Origin: Prosapia bicincta
Lineage: Eukaryota > Arthropoda > Insecta > Hemiptera > Cercopidae
Assembly (NCBI GenBank): GCA_036971475.1
Contig: JBAIZL010000007.1
Span: 32,725,002 to 32,789,001, forward strand
Direction: 5' to 3'
Length of the DNA stretch: 64,000 nt
Each line of letters opens with the position of its first letter. The first letter of the stretch is position 1. Below are positions 63,470 through 64,000 of this stretch, piece after piece. The position numbers and the translations under genes are program-made. Below the pieces are notes generated by a model that was given only the letters and a program-made list of their open reading frames with translations, was not told the origin of the DNA and did no database searches.

Positions 63470-64000
63470 AGTAGAACTGGGCATAGAATAGGACAGCCAC
63501 CCCTAAACTCGGCCGCTACGTAACCTAGGACTATAGGGGTAGTTTTGGATGATGCTCAAGGTCATCCCGACCTTGACCCCAGACCAAGGGGTGGTTTCGA
63601 CCACGTTCAGGGGGGGTAGGGGGTAGTTTTTCGAAAAAAAAAAAAAAAATCGGCCGCTACGTAACCTAGGACTATAGGGGTAGCTTCGGATGATGCGGGC
63701 GGACGTCGTGACCCTGACCGTAGCTTTGGGGGTGGTTTCGACCACGTTTAGAGGGGTAGGGGGTAGTTTTTCGAAAAAAATTTTTTTCCAACACACTGAC
63801 CCAAGCCAGCCAAAATGGATCAAACCTAACCTAACCTACGTGTTGGGGGTGACCTCGGCTACGTTCAGGACCATACGCGGGGGATGCTCCGGGGGTGGAT
63901 TGGGGGTGGGGGGTAGTTTTCGAAAAAAAATTTGGAAAAACGTGCCTTGACCGATAGGGTGAGTCTAGAGTGTATTATTGCGTCGGTAGGGGTAGTTTCA
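63470..64000. repeat. GC-rich tandem repeat, about 141-150 bp period, 3+ diverged units
   Basis: The sequence has no similarity to the 171-bp satellite. TCGGCCGCTACGTAACC starts at 63509 and 63650 (141 bp apart). A G-rich tract followed by TAGTTTT and CGA plus an A run ends units near 63624, 63764 and 63914, with the next TAGTTTC at the window end. The unit has GTGGTTTCGACCACGTT, a 15-bp stretch with GTGGTTTCGACCAC arms. It may be another satellite or the inside of a larger repeat that runs past the window. Both strands carry ORFs of about 86-106 codons here. They follow the repeat, are low in complexity and are not called as genes. Confidence 0.75.
63823..63840 (-). repeat. Three TTAGG-type telomere units (AACCT x3 on + strand)
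   Basis: AACCTAACCTAACCTACG contains three tandem AACCT units, the complement of the TTAGG repeat that caps chromosomes in most insects and many other arthropods. Three units are too few to be a telomere. Short interstitial runs are common in such genomes, so this is only a weak taxonomic hint. Confidence 0.5.

Noticed and set aside
63823..63840. True telomere at the right edge
   Set aside because: Only three TTAGG-type units are present, and non-telomeric GC-rich repeat continues on both sides.
63503..63950. 106- and 86-codon ORFs in the GC-rich edge
   Set aside because: They repeat internally with the DNA period, are rich in Phe/Gly/Val from homopolymer and G tracts, and overlap each other on opposite strands.

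Overview
The window looks like eukaryotic, probably arthropod, heterochromatin. About 88% of it is one AT-rich tandem satellite with a monomer of about 171 bp (roughly 30% G+C by my count of a consensus). Two copies of a non-LTR (LINE) retrotransposon lie in the satellite, and a different GC-rich tandem repeat starts at the right edge. I see no host single-copy gene, rRNA, tRNA or CRISPR. The arthropod guess rests on the LINE style (APE endonuclease, reverse transcriptase, RNase H, CCHC knuckle) and on three TTAGG-type telomere units at 63823-63840. It is an inference; I cannot name a species.

Layout: 1-3172 is LINE copy A on the minus strand, its 3' part cut by the window edge. 3173-20762 is satellite array 1 (about 103 monomers). 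20763-24609 is LINE copy B, also minus strand, complete from its 5' junction to a (TAAG)7 tail. 24610-63469 is satellite array 2 (about 228 monomers). 63470-64000 is a GC-rich repeat with a period of about 141-150 bp.

The LINE has an endonuclease-RT ORF (767 codons) and a second ORF (457 codons) with the end of the RT thumb region, a complete RNase H domain and a CCHC knuckle. They lie in different frames and meet where one polypeptide is expected, so the element carries an old frameshift. The endonuclease SDH motif also reads CGH. Both copies share these defects, the same 11-bp target-site sequence on the 5' side, and private variants in the neighbouring satellite. They therefore arose by duplication of a large block (offset 21,437 bp), not by two insertions.

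The satellite has higher-order structure. Multi-monomer blocks of about 853, 1365, 2047, 2218, 3753, 4095 and 4440 bp (5, 8, 12, 13, 22, 24 and 26 monomers) are repeated nearly identically, and some copies differ by loss of exactly 5 or 2 monomers. Each monomer carries three short dyad symmetries, one of which was the LINE insertion site. The whole resembles a centromeric or pericentromeric satellite homogenised by unequal exchange, though nothing in the sequence alone proves centromere function.
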